A program made the translations under genes and the position numbers. A stretch of 64,000 nt of DNA from Xenoacremonium recifei (taxonomy: Eukaryota; Ascomycota; Sordariomycetes; Hypocreales; Nectriaceae), in NCBI GenBank assembly GCA_012184525.1, contig WOFQ01000044.1, positions 124,001 to 188,000 on the forward strand, written 5' to 3'. The notes beneath the pieces were generated by a model. That model was not told the origin of the DNA, ran no database searches, and was given only the letters and a program-made list of their open reading frames with translations. This document shows positions 31,614 through 41,651 of this stretch, piece by piece; within the stretch, counting starts at the first letter, position 1, and the number at the start of each line of letters is the position of its first letter.

Positions 31614-33461
31614 ATGGCACTCTCATCTCAGGCACCAGGCTCTCGCAGCATGGTCTCGACCTCCATGTACTGCCTGCTGGTGGGCCTGGGGGCAGTTCTC
31701 TTCGGCCTTGACCAGGGCTGTATGACAGGTCTGATCGCTATGCCTCAGTATGCAGCCTGCTCAATTTACAACGTGGAAGGCTAACTGAAGCAACAGGTTT
31801 CTTCGTGACTTTGGCACGTATGATCATGCCACCGGGACCTACATCTTGACGGCGACTCGCCAGACTCTGCTCTATGGCCTCATGCTTCTTGGAGCCGTGC
31901 TTGCATGCGTTGTTGCTGGACCAATTGGGTCCTGGTATGGTAGACGACTCGGCCTGTTTCTCTGCGCAATCACCTCCATCATTGGCCCGGTCGTCCAGAT
32001 CGTGGCGCCGAATCCTGGAGTTTCTTCGCTTGGAAGACTCATTAGCGGTGCTGGCATTGGTTTTGCTGCGAACTTTTGCATCATGTATTGGGCTGAGGTC
32101 ACCCCAGCACAGTATCGAGGCACTGTCGTGTAAGTCAAACCTGATATATTAGCTGTCTGTGTTGAGATACTGAGCTGACGTCTTTTTGTTAGGATGATGT
32201 ACCAAGGCTTCATCAACCTAGCCCAGTTTGTTGGGTCGTGCATCAACAAGGGTACAAACACCATCCCCAACAAGTGGTCATGGAGAGCGTCCTTGATGGC
32301 CATGCTCAGCGCTCCGCTTGTTATGCTGATTGCTCTGCCATTCATCCCAGACACGCCAAGTAAGTGCAGAAGCCATCATGAAATGAGACTTAGAGCTAAC
32401 GACGGAAAGGATGGTTTGTATACAAAAATCGCATCGAAGATGCCTACGTGTCCATGCAAAAGATTCGAGGGCCAACTTGGACCGAAGACGACGTGGCAGA
32501 TGAAATCCGTGAAGTCGTGGCCATGGATCAGATCGAGCGGGAATTGGAAGCCTCGTCATCCTACGCCGACTGCTTCAGAGGAACGGACAGAAGAAGAACG
32601 AGAATCACCATCTTGACTCTAGTCGTGCAGCAGTTCTCGGGCATCTCTTTCATCACGAGGTAGGCTGTGCCGCATCCCCAATTCTCAATTAACGCGGTTT
32701 GCTCACGCGTCTCTAGTTACGGAACCTACTTCTTCTCGATCAGCGGAATCTCCAACGCCTTCACAATTACCGTCATCACCAGTGTCTGCGCCCTTGCCGG
32801 TTCCATTTCGGCCTTCCCACTCGTCAGGTTCTTCGGCCGACGGCAATTGCTCTTCTGCGGCGGAATTAGCTGTGCATTATCCATGCTCCTCTTCGCCATT
32901 GTTGGTGTCGCCAAACCCAACAGCGTGGCCGCCGCCAGATGCCTTGTTGCCTTCACCTGCACCTACATCTTCACATACGGCGCCACATGGGGTCCTGTCC
33001 CACAGGCTGTTATCGGCGAAATTCCGTCGAATCGTCTGCGGTCTAAGACTGTTTCTATCGCCACGACGATCAACTGGCTTTGCACGACCTTCATCGTGTG
33101 CGGTACCCCGTATTTGCTCGACGCTGATTACGTCTTTCTCGGGACGAAGTTGGGCTTCATCTTCGGCGGCTGCACCATCATTGGGTCAATCTGGGTGTTC
33201 CTCGAGCTTCCTGAGACCAAGGACAGAACGCTAGAAGAGATTGATGAGATGTTTTTGAATGTAAGTCCCTCCAATACTTGACGTAGTGTTTGTTGTTCTC
33301 GACTAATGCGACCCGTGAAGCATGTTCCGGCTCGCAAATTCAAGACTTATGTCTGCACTGGACATGCTGGAGATATGAGCATTGACAAAGTTGCCCGTGC
33401 GAAGTTGGATAATGTCGGCGCTGTGGAGGTGGTTGAGACAACCGTTGTCTCGAATGCTTAG
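31614..33461 (+). CDS. MFS sugar-porter-type transporter
   Basis: Six exons: 31614-31747, 31797-32129, 32193-32359, 32410-32659, 32717-33260, 33321-33461; 522 residues. The frame gives 12 hydrophobic segments with sugar-porter signatures: GLGAVLFGLDQGCMTGLI in helix 1, GSWYGRRLGLFL between helices 2 and 3, the PDTPRWFVYKNR loop, QQFSGISFITSYGTYFF in helix 7, FGRRQLLFCGG, and the classical PETKDRTLEEIDEMF at the end of helix 12. The family imports monosaccharides, oligosaccharides, inositol or quinate-like polyols. Helix 10 has TYGATWGPVPQAVIGEIPSNRLRSK, close to the usual GPVPWVYAAEIFP-type signature with changes. A short polar tail follows. It sits between the dual-finger regulator and the esterase, suggesting uptake of what that esterase releases, or the reverse order. 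Confidence 0.92.
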
Positions 33462-34293
33462 ACATGTTGTCTCTAGGGCCTAAAATGCTGGCCGGAGATA
33501 GTGAAAGACAGGAATCAAGAACATGGACGATCTTCTCGTCTAATAGTGCCTTAGTGCTGCCTCTGAATATTCACAGTGAATTTCTTCGCGCTGAAGGCGC
33601 TTGGTCTGGATCGTGATTTCCCGTGTTCGTGATTGTGTGCCAATTGATCAAGGCGCCCTCGTTTCAACTACGAATATATGATGCCTTGTTTTATGTGATG
33701 TTCTCTTTGGTTAAATTCTCCTAAAGATAGAAAGCTGGAATTCGTTGAATGATACTGGCTCTAAACTTGGTAATCAGCATCGCGCCATTCAACAGGCTTT
33801 TTGCGCAGTTATGATCGATCCGGTCTCAATTCAATTGATCGATACCTGCAGACACGGCTTCTCACCCGCAACTGAAGGACGCATAACCCGGCTTCGGAAC
33901 GACGGAATAGATTCTAGTGCTATCAAAACCGGCACGCGGACCGAGACTAACTCACTAATAAACCAATAACTTCATGTAGCTGATTGTGGTTAACATCTAC
34001 AAGTCTCGGAGGCGCTAGTGGCAGGGTCGGACATTTCTTGTGAGAAGGCTTGTTCGGCGTCGGAGGTGGAAGTGTCATGCCTCGGAGACACCCGTTCTCT
34101 GCTCCGCGGAGAGCTCACTCGAAACAACACAGTGATCATCCTCAAGCGGCATCATAGATACAAATAGGTAGCACGGTCAGAATACCATCAGGCGTCCTCC
34201 CTTTCAACTCAGTGTTACTCCACTGTTCCCATATTACCTCTATATACTCTTCCATTGCGAAAATCTATTTCTGTCATTTTACCTTTATTGATC
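33462..34293. other. Intergenic region upstream of the carboxylesterase
   Basis: About 830 bases without a gene. Near 34020-34120 several CGGAG words cluster (CTCGGAGGCG, GTCGGAGGTGG, CCTCGGAGACAC) and a near-palindrome CTCCGCGGAG is present, so a different Zn2Cys6 site from that of module A is possible. The TTG codon at 34255, in frame with the esterase, was not accepted as a start. Confidence 0.4.
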
Positions 34294-36182
34294 ATGGGAA
34301 GCTTACCTGTTGACTCGTCCGCCTTTGCGAGCTTCAACAGCGACCAACGTTTCTCCAACAAGACAGGCATCACAGATGCTTCCGCAGTCAACGCCAAAAG
34401 GGTCACCCTACAAATCAACCAACTCGCAATTAACGGATTCGAATCCCAGAATTCGTCAGTTGCCAACTTCAGGAACATCCAGTATGCCACCATTCCTGCA
34501 AGATGGCACGAGGCTGTGCCTTTAGATCCAGTCAGACAGAATGGGACCCTAGACGCCACGCAATGGGGGCCGCGACCACCCCAGCCTATTGACGTCCTGC
34601 ATGATGCTACTAGACACTTGTATCCTAGGATGTCGACGTTTGATCGCCAGTCAGAATTTGAGTGTCTGAACCTCAATGTATATAGTCCGAAAGACGTGTT
34701 GGGAAAGACTGGTCGCGGGTTGCCTGTCCTCGTTTGGATACATGGTGGCGCTTTTGCCTATGGTGATGGCGGTTGCGAGTTTGGTAAGTCTTCCAAAATC
34801 TCCTAGGGAGGCAATGTCCCCCTTGCTGACGAATGATAGACGGCCAATACCTTGTGCGGCGCTCTATCGAAGCCGACGAACCAATTGTCGTGGTTGGCCT
34901 GAACTATCGCTTGGGGGTTCTAGGCTTTTTCTCCTCTGCGGAACTGAGAGCAGAGGCTCGAGCTCGAGGAGAGAAGGGCTATAGCAATCTCGGCTTGCAT
35001 GACCAGAGAATCGCGCTTCAATGGGTGAGTGTCAAGATATCAACTCCACTTAAAATAGGAACTTGGTCTCTTCAACTGCACTATACTCCTTGGACGTCAT
35101 TCACTAACCTCTGGCAGATCCAGAAGAACATTCACTTCTTCGGCGGCGACGGCGCCCGACTGACCGTTGCAGGCGAGTCTGCGGGAGCTATATCCATTCT
35201 GTGCCATCTCCGAGGACAAGTCCCGCTCTTCCAAAATGCATTCATCATGTCTCCAGCATTGATCTCTCCTGAGCCCCCGGAGGAAGTGCAAAAGACGTAC
35301 GATCAGGTAGTGGCAGACCTCGGGCTTTCTGAAGTACCTGTGGACCAGCAGCTGTCAGCTCTACGTAGTATTCCCGCGTTAGAGCTGCGGGCTTTGATAC
35401 GTGATAAGAAGGTCATGATCTTTGATGATCCGGAGTTCTTCTGCGACTGGACGGGTCAATGCTGGGAGGAGATTCCGCAGATGCCGTCGTGGGTACAGCG
35501 TGTCGTTGTCGGTCAGACACATGATGAGAACGCCCTGTTCGCTCAAAAATGGGACGCCATGTCCCGCGAAGAGCTGCTCACCGAGTATGAGCATATGAGT
35601 CCCAGTGCCTCGTACAGCCAAGATCTTCTATCCGCATACGGTATTACCAAGGCCTCAACGAAGGACGACCTTGTCGCATCTTGTGTGGCAATCACGAGCG
35701 ATGCCATGTTCGCCAAAGCAACCTACTCCATCGCCACGACACACCTTCAACATCCTCATCCATACAATCCTAAAGTGTATCTATACTCCTTCGACCAGGT
35801 TGATCTCATCTCCCCGAATCCAGTCTTTCGCGGCACCGCGTACCATTCCCAAGACAACTCGTTCCTGTTCTGTCACCCACAAGTCGCGGGCCCAGATGCG
35901 CCGGCTGCGTTCCAGGCCACAACTCACAAGTACAGCGACGCGGCTTTGGCTTTAGTAAACGGGAGGGAGCCATGGGAGGACGTTAGTGTTGCAAAGCGAT
36001 TCATGTCAGTTGATGGGGAGAGGTCGGGAATGAAGGGAGAGGAAGAGAGCAATCGGCCTAGGTGGGAGGGCCTTACGAATACGAAAGAGAGACTTGATAT
36101 GTTCGTGGCAGCTGGGAGGAGTATGATGTTCCAGGCGATGGAGTATGCTATGAGTCTGCCGGTTGATGTGCATCGCAAGTAA
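34294..36182 (+). CDS. Type-B carboxylesterase/lipase family protein
   Basis: Three exons: 34294-34783, 34840-35024, 35118-36182; 579 residues. It has the alpha/beta-hydrolase features of the carboxylesterase family: FRNIQYATIPARW near the start, SEFECLNLNVYSP, the oxyanion loop VWIHGGAFAYGDGG, VVVGLNYRLGVLGFF, the nucleophile elbow VAGESAGAIS, and a late GTAYHSQDNSFLF holding the catalytic His. The second intron keeps the frame open; splicing it restores the family sequence ALQW-IQKNIHFFGGD, so I take it as real. No signal peptide is seen from the ATG at 34294, which has an ATCATGGG context, so it is probably intracellular. Module B context suggests hydrolysis of an ester taken up by the neighbouring transporter. 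Confidence 0.9.
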
Positions 36183-36401
36183 AGACAGCTCGGGGGGGTG
36201 GAATATGATTACAACATACAGCATTGAGATGTTTAATAATATTTACTTACAGAAGTTATACTATCCTCACGAGGTGCTTGCTCGTTCTGTTATCCGCACA
36301 GGACACCACCCCAACATACATATATGTCAGGTTCGAACGCTTTAGGATCAATAATAGATATCTTATATATCAATATCAGCGTTATACCAAACGTAAATTC
36401 T

Positions 36402-36540
36402 ATCCCTCATTTAAATACCATCCCTGATTCACATCCTATCCCTCATTTGAACTCCATCCCTAATCTCATTCCCATCCCTAATCTGATTCCTATCCCTAAT
36501 CTGGATCCCATCCCTAATCTGATTCCTATACCTTGCCTAA
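36402..36540. repeat. ATCCCTAATC-type minisatellite, best-formed copy
   Basis: Seven copies of a unit of about 18 bases, core ATCCCTAATCTGATTCC with variants (ATCCCTCATTT, ATCCCTGATTC), lie 3' of the esterase. The core occurs in the same sense near 3.3 and 63.7 kb and inverted near 40.8 kb. Confidence 0.8.
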
Positions 36541-36670
36541 TACTATCCTCAACTTCTATAATTGGAAAGAGCGGCCGTGTTATGCATTCCACGTGGCATA
36601 GTTTCTCATGCATAGAAAGACGAGGCCATCCTTTTGGATATAATTCTGATATATTGGTTCAATAGCCACA

Positions 36671-36810
36671 CAGGACAAGTCATAAGACCATGCCAAATCA
36701 TGAACATCATTATCGTGGCCGATCAGACGCTTGAAGGTCTTCCAGTTCTCGACTGGCGGCGGTTCGTTGGAGCCGAAAGCAGCGGCCGTGGGCGGTGCTT
36801 TATCGAGGTG
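36671..36810 (-). pseudogene. Inverted partial copy of HIR1
   Basis: Read leftwards, 140 bases match HIR1 bases 37605-37744 without gaps, with about 17 differences. It keeps the reading frame and encodes HLDKAPPTAAAFGSNEPPPV and on through the GHDNDV motif to LAWSYD. About 13 of 16 changed codons are silent; the visible amino acid changes are Gly to Ala, Gln to His and Ser to Leu. The central 50 bases are identical. The flanking sequence does not match HIR1, so this is a fragment of a WD40 region, not a full gene. It lies in an open frame (36580-36978) of unknown status. Confidence 0.8.
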
Positions 36811-37304
36811 CGTTGCGGATGCTCTTGAATATTGTCTGGATGGCGGTGCCTTCGGATTACGGTCCCTGAGACGAGTTGAGTCACATGATAGATCAGCTGA
36901 CTGGCTGAAAGCCACTGACCTGTCGCCATGTGCATCAGCTTGAAGCTGGGGAGATATGGCTAAGGCAAGGAAATGCAAGCAGCTGAGTACAATATCCGTT
37001 GAAAAAATTCTTCAAAGACAGACGTTCACATGAGCCGATAGAGCAAAATTATGATGGAGAGTTTGCGAGAGACTTGAGATGCCTCGAGCTACGTGAAATT
37101 TATTTATGGAAAGCTTCCCGAGTCTGCGTGGAAGGGAAGGTGCGACGGAGCTTACCCCAGCCTTAAACCCAACCCAGCAGCGCTAAGAATTTTTGGCCCA
37201 CTCCACTTTGCTATAAGCAAACGCGCGAGCTGTCGCGCGCGTCCAACTTAGAATCTGAAGCATCACCATCCCAGCCCAGCCTGCTCCAAAGCATCGGGCC
37301 CGAC
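36811..37304. other. 5' flank of HIR1
   Basis: About 500 bases between the inverted HIR1 fragment and the HIR1 start codon. A GC-rich stretch with GCGCGC words lies about 70-80 bases before the ATG. No other gene is visible. Confidence 0.4.
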
Positions 37305-40300
37305 ATGCACATCATCAAGCCGTCCTGGCTGAGCCACGGCGGCGAGCAGAAGGACTTCGAGGTCTACAGCTGCCACGTCTCGCCCGATGGCAAGCGCCTG
37401 GCGACAGCTGGCGGCGACGGCCATGTGCGCATCTGGTCGACCGAGGCCATCTACGAGAGCCAGAGCTCCGGCGCCGCGACGAGCTCGAAGCCGCGCCAGC
37501 TCTGCCATATGAGCCACCATCTCGGGACCATCCACTCGGTGCGATTCTCGCCGAACGGCCGGTACCTTGCCAGCGGCGCCGACGACAAGATCATCTGCGT
37601 CTACCACCTCGACAAGGGCCCGCCGACGGCCGCAGCCTTTGGCTCCAACGAACCGCCGCCAGTCGAGAACTGGAAGACCTTCAAGCGTCTCATCGGCCAC
37701 GACAACGATGTGCAGGATCTGGCCTGGTCCTATGACTCGTCCTTGCTAGTCTCGGTCGGTCTCGACTCCAAGGTGGTCGTCTGGTCGGGCCACACCTTCG
37801 AGCGCCTCAAGACGCTGCCCGCGCACCAGAGCCACGTCAAGGGCATCACCTTCGACCCGGCCAACAAGTTCTTCGCGACCGCCAGCGACGACCGCACCAT
37901 CAAGATCTTCCGCTTCACCTCGCCCGCCCCGAACGCGACCCAGCACGACATGGTCAACAACTTCGTCCTCGAGACCACCATCAGCGCGCCCTTTAAGAGT
38001 TCGCCGCTGACCACGTACTTCCGCCGCTGCTCCTGGTCGCCCGACGGGAACCACATCGCCGCCGCCAATGCTGTCAATGGGCCCGTGAGCTCGGTCGCTA
38101 TTATCGAACGAGGTCGCTGGGACAGTGAGATCAACCTCATCGGCCACGAGGCCCCGACCGAGGTGTGCATGTTCTCCCCGAGACTCTTCCACACTGTCAA
38201 GCCCGACCAGAATGGAGCTTCCAATGGGCAAGCTGGACAGTTGGTCACCGTCATCGCCTCTGCTGGCCAAGACAAGACACTGAGCATCTGGAACACCAAT
38301 ACCTCGCGGCCCGTGGTCATTCTGCAGGACTTGGCAGGCAAATCGATCGCGGACCTGGCCTGGACACCTGACGGTCAATCGCTGTTTGCTGTTAGTCTCG
38401 ACGGCGGCATTGTCGTCGTCAAGTTCGGCGAAGGCGAGCTAGGCTGGGTCGCGCAGCCCGAGGAGAATTACAAGGCGCTCCAAAAGTACGGGGCCTCGAG
38501 GAAGGGAATGGGCATTGCGGAAGATGTGGACGGGCTCATGCTGGAGAACCAGAGCAAAGCCGGCGAGTCGCGCGCTGTCGAGTCGCGAATGGGCGCATTG
38601 ATGGGAGACATGCCGTCCGACCAGTCGACCCCTGTCACCAACGGCGCGGCAAAACCGAGCTCGACCAGCAGCAAGTCTGCAACAAACGGCCACACCGAAC
38701 CCGAGAAGAAAGCCGATGAGGGCGAGCCTGCCGACAAGGCTGCGGAACGAGTTAAGGAGCTCAAATCGAGAGTCACAATTGGCAAGGACGGTAAGAAGCG
38801 TGTCGCGCCATTGCTGGTATCTTCGTCGGGCACGGGTCTCTCATCTCTACCCCAGAGCCAGCTAGTCGGCTCAACAACAACCAAGACTACTCAGAACGAT
38901 GCGCCTCAAACCGTCGTCGACATCTCCAAACCCTTCGAGGGGCTTCCCAAAGGCGGCATCGCTGCCATGTTACTTGGCAACAAGAGAAAGCTGGCCACTG
39001 CCGATGGCGAGGACGAGGAAGAGCCAACCAGTAAACGAATAGCCACCGGCCCTGTCCCCATTGTGACAAATGGTCCCGATGGTGTTGAGCCGGCAGTTCT
39101 AACGCCCGTACAGAACGGCGTGATTCAGACTCCTGAGTATCTTCGCCCGGCCGTTCTCAACCCCTCAATAGCTGTTTCAAGGGTGAGATTGGGTGTACCA
39201 ATGGTCAGAAGGCACATTCTCCGGCCGATGGATCGCGGCGTTTTACAAGGAGAGGCTTCCCTCGAGGAAGCTTCCAAGACTCCGGAAACGATCGTACTCG
39301 AGGCCAAGAACGAGGCAAACCCCAAGGAACCATCGCATGTCATGGTCACCAAGCGAGGCGCTCTCGTCTGGGAAGAGTTCCTGCCCCGCGCCATCATCTT
39401 GGTTACGGCAAGTAAGCACTTCTGGGCAGTGGCATGCGAAGACGGGTTAATACATACCTGGACACCGGCGGGCCGGAGGCTCCTCAACCCCATGGCATTA
39501 GAGTCACAACCAGTGATCCTCGAATGCCGCGACTACTGGCTCATGTGCATCACGGCCATGGGTCAGGCATATGTGTGGGATCTCAAGACTCAAAGGTCAC
39601 CGCATCCCCCAGTCTCGCTAGAGCCCATCCTCGACATTGCGACCACATCCCTGAACCAGCACACCGCGACGCCAGGACCCGGCGTCACCTCAGCGCATCT
39701 GAACTCAACAGGTTATATTATCGTCACCTTGACAAACGGCGATGGATACTATTATGCGAGAGAAACGTACACGTGGCAGAGGCTCACCGAGGCCTGGTGG
39801 GCTGTTGCCTCGCAATACTGGAACTCGAACGACTCGTCCATCTCAGCATTACAGTCGACGGCCGTTGGACCGGTATCGAAAGAAGAGAAGAAAGACTCGT
39901 CAACACCGAGCATCTCCGCTGGAATCATCCCCTTCCTGGAGCGACATACCACCAATGAGTTCCTTCTCAAGGGTCGTGCTTATGCGCTACAACGAATCAT
40001 CAAAACGACGATCCAGCGAAAAGAAGGAGAAGGCCTGGAGAGCAGTGTCAGCATTGCACATCTGGAGAACCGTATCGCAGGTGCCATGCAACTGGGTGCC
40101 CGAGACGAGTTCAGGCTGTATCTGTTTATGTATGCCAAGCGATTAGGCGCTGAGGGCGCGCGCGGCAAGGTTGAGGAGCTGCTGAATAGTCTCATCGGCG
40201 GCATCCTCGAGGAAAAGGGTAAGGAAGCGGAGCCTGGGCGAGGGTGGTTCGGCAAGGACGATGAGCTCTGCGGCTGGGACCGAAAAGAGTTGCTGAAGGG

Positions 40301-40482
40301 TGTGGTGATGATTCTGGGTATGCTTTCTTCCATTTCCAGCTTATACTAAGAGAACAGCGAGCTAACACTTACAAGGTAAATACCGCGAGTTGCAGCGATT
40401 GACGGTTCAGTATGCCCGCGTGCTCGGACTCAACCTGGAGGAAGGTTCGGTCGATGTCGAATCGATGGAAGTGGAAGCCTAG
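37305..40482 (+). CDS. HIR1: HIR1, histone chaperone subunit (HIRA homologue)
   Basis: Two exons, 37305-40317 and 40376-40482; 1039 residues, normal for fungal Hir1. The protein starts MHIIKPSWLSHGGEQKDFEV, the signature beginning of Hir1/HIRA. Residues 1-380 form the WD40 propeller, with repeats such as CHVSPDGKRLATAGGDGHVRIW, VRFSPNGRYLASGADDKII, LAWSYDSSLLVSVGLDSKVVVW and ITFDPANKFFATASDDRTIKIF. Around residues 485-510 KSRVTIGKDGKKRVAPLLVSS matches the B domain that binds Asf1. The C-terminal part (about 680-960) is the Hira domain. The product is a nuclear subunit of the HIR complex, which places H3-H4 outside S phase and represses histone genes. Upstream lies an inverted fragment of this same gene. 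Confidence 0.97.
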
Positions 40483-41651
40483 GCCGCCCATATGTGTATG
40501 AGATGATGGAACCTGTATACTAGCGCTTGCTTGAGTAACGGAATGAACTGGATCAGAGAGGTTTGCTGTTGGCCAAGAGGGGGCTTGACGGCTGGCGTTA
40601 GGGGCGCATATACCTTAGGTCAAGGATACTTGCCGTGTGTCAGTTCTGTTCATAGGTGCTAAAAAAAAAGATCACTTGTCCGAAACACATATTCAACGAC
40701 CATCATGTTCTTTGAAGCACAACAGTGATTCACAGTGTGGATCAGGGGTTAGGTAGGGTTGAGGTGTAAATTATGATTAGGGTTAGGATAAAGGATGAGG
40801 GTTCGGGTTATGGCTGGAGATTCGGGTGGTTAGGGATAAATCTACAAGAAAAATTCAAAATGCTTACTGTTAAAATACCTGTTGAGCTCTTCATGTGGCA
40901 TAAATATCACGGGGTACGATAGTGATATGTGAGAGTTCTCCTAGCAAACACCACTTTCGTTCAGAGACCTTGATGTAGCACCTAAATAAGAGGTAGTTCA
41001 CATTCACGGGAAACTCGGCCCTAAGATGATGACAAAATAGGTTACTCACCTATTAGGAAATTTGAGCCAGATCTCGATTTTAGTGAAGGCGGAATCTAAT
41101 CTTCTTTAGCACTTTAATAATGAAATGATCGAAACAAGAAGAGCCAACTTACAACCAAATTCTCTAGGGTAGGTGACCTGGCCTTCGAAAGAGTTGGCGC
41201 TCCGGATAAACTGCGGCATGCGACCGTTTGCACGTGGTCCGTGCGTGTTGTTTCTCAGCCAGCAGGCCAGTGGAGGATGAGTGGAGCCAGCAGCTGCCAG
41301 AACTGAACAGCCTCGCGCCTGACGGGTGGGTTGTTGCTTCCCCAAAACAGTTGGCGACTGGAAGGCAGGCGCGAAGCTCCAGATTCTTCTCTTCCATTCA
41401 CAGAGCTGGAACCCTCCCTCCCTCCTCTTTGTTCTCAGCCCTGCCCTTTATCTCGACGCCTCATCGCCCAGACCAGTCGATCATCGGAGCAAAGCGACGG
41501 GCTGGGCTGAAGGCTGAATTCTTCTTCCCTTATTTCTTTCTTTCCATTCTTCGCATTCTGTTCAGCCGTGACCCGCGCGATCCTGCCCTTTGCCGACCCA
41601 TGACGAGAGCTTCGAGGTGACCATTCCCGCTTCTGCTCGCGAAAACCGACC
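40483..41651. other. Intergenic region between HIR1 and MLP1
   Basis: About 1.17 kb, AT-rich in the middle, with no convincing coding frame. It holds a G/T-rich array of TTAGGG/GGATAAAGG words (the inverse of the ATCCCTAA repeats) and the promoter of the MLP1 gene, which has a C/T-rich stretch near 41395-41440. Confidence 0.45.
40745..40845. repeat. Inverted ATCCCTAA-type repeat array
   Basis: GGGGTTAGGTAGGG, GATTAGGGTTAGG, GGATGAGGG, TTCGGGTTATGG and GGTTAGGGATAAAT follow one another. Read on the minus strand these are the same ATCCCTAA/ATCCTAACC words found near 3.3, 36.4 and 63.7 kb. TTAGGG occurs but not in perfect tandem. Confidence 0.6.

Noticed and set aside
34010..34130. A fourth copy of the module A operator before the esterase
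   Set aside because: CGGAG half-sites cluster there, but none has the CGGAAT-N5-ATTCCG symmetry or the 11-base gap with matching arms.
34255..34293. An upstream extension of the esterase that would look like a signal peptide
   Set aside because: The extension begins with TTG, not ATG. The ATG at 34294 has a good context and gives the normal start of an intracellular family member.
34436..34447. A tRNA B-box-like word, GGATTCGAATCC
   Set aside because: It lies inside the esterase coding exon, and no A-box or cloverleaf can be formed around it.
35025..35117. Reading straight through the second esterase intron
   Set aside because: The 93 bases stay open, but the inserted residues break the conserved ALQW-IQKNIHFFGGD region, and good GT/AG sites flank them.
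36671..36810. Repeat-induced point mutation as the cause of the HIR1 fragment's differences
   Set aside because: Several changes are C to T on the coding strand, but the rest are mixed and most fall at silent codon positions, which is not a RIP pattern.
40745..40845. An interstitial telomere from the TTAGGG words
   Set aside because: The TTAGGG words are few, not in perfect tandem, and belong to the irregular ATCCCTAATC family seen elsewhere in the window.
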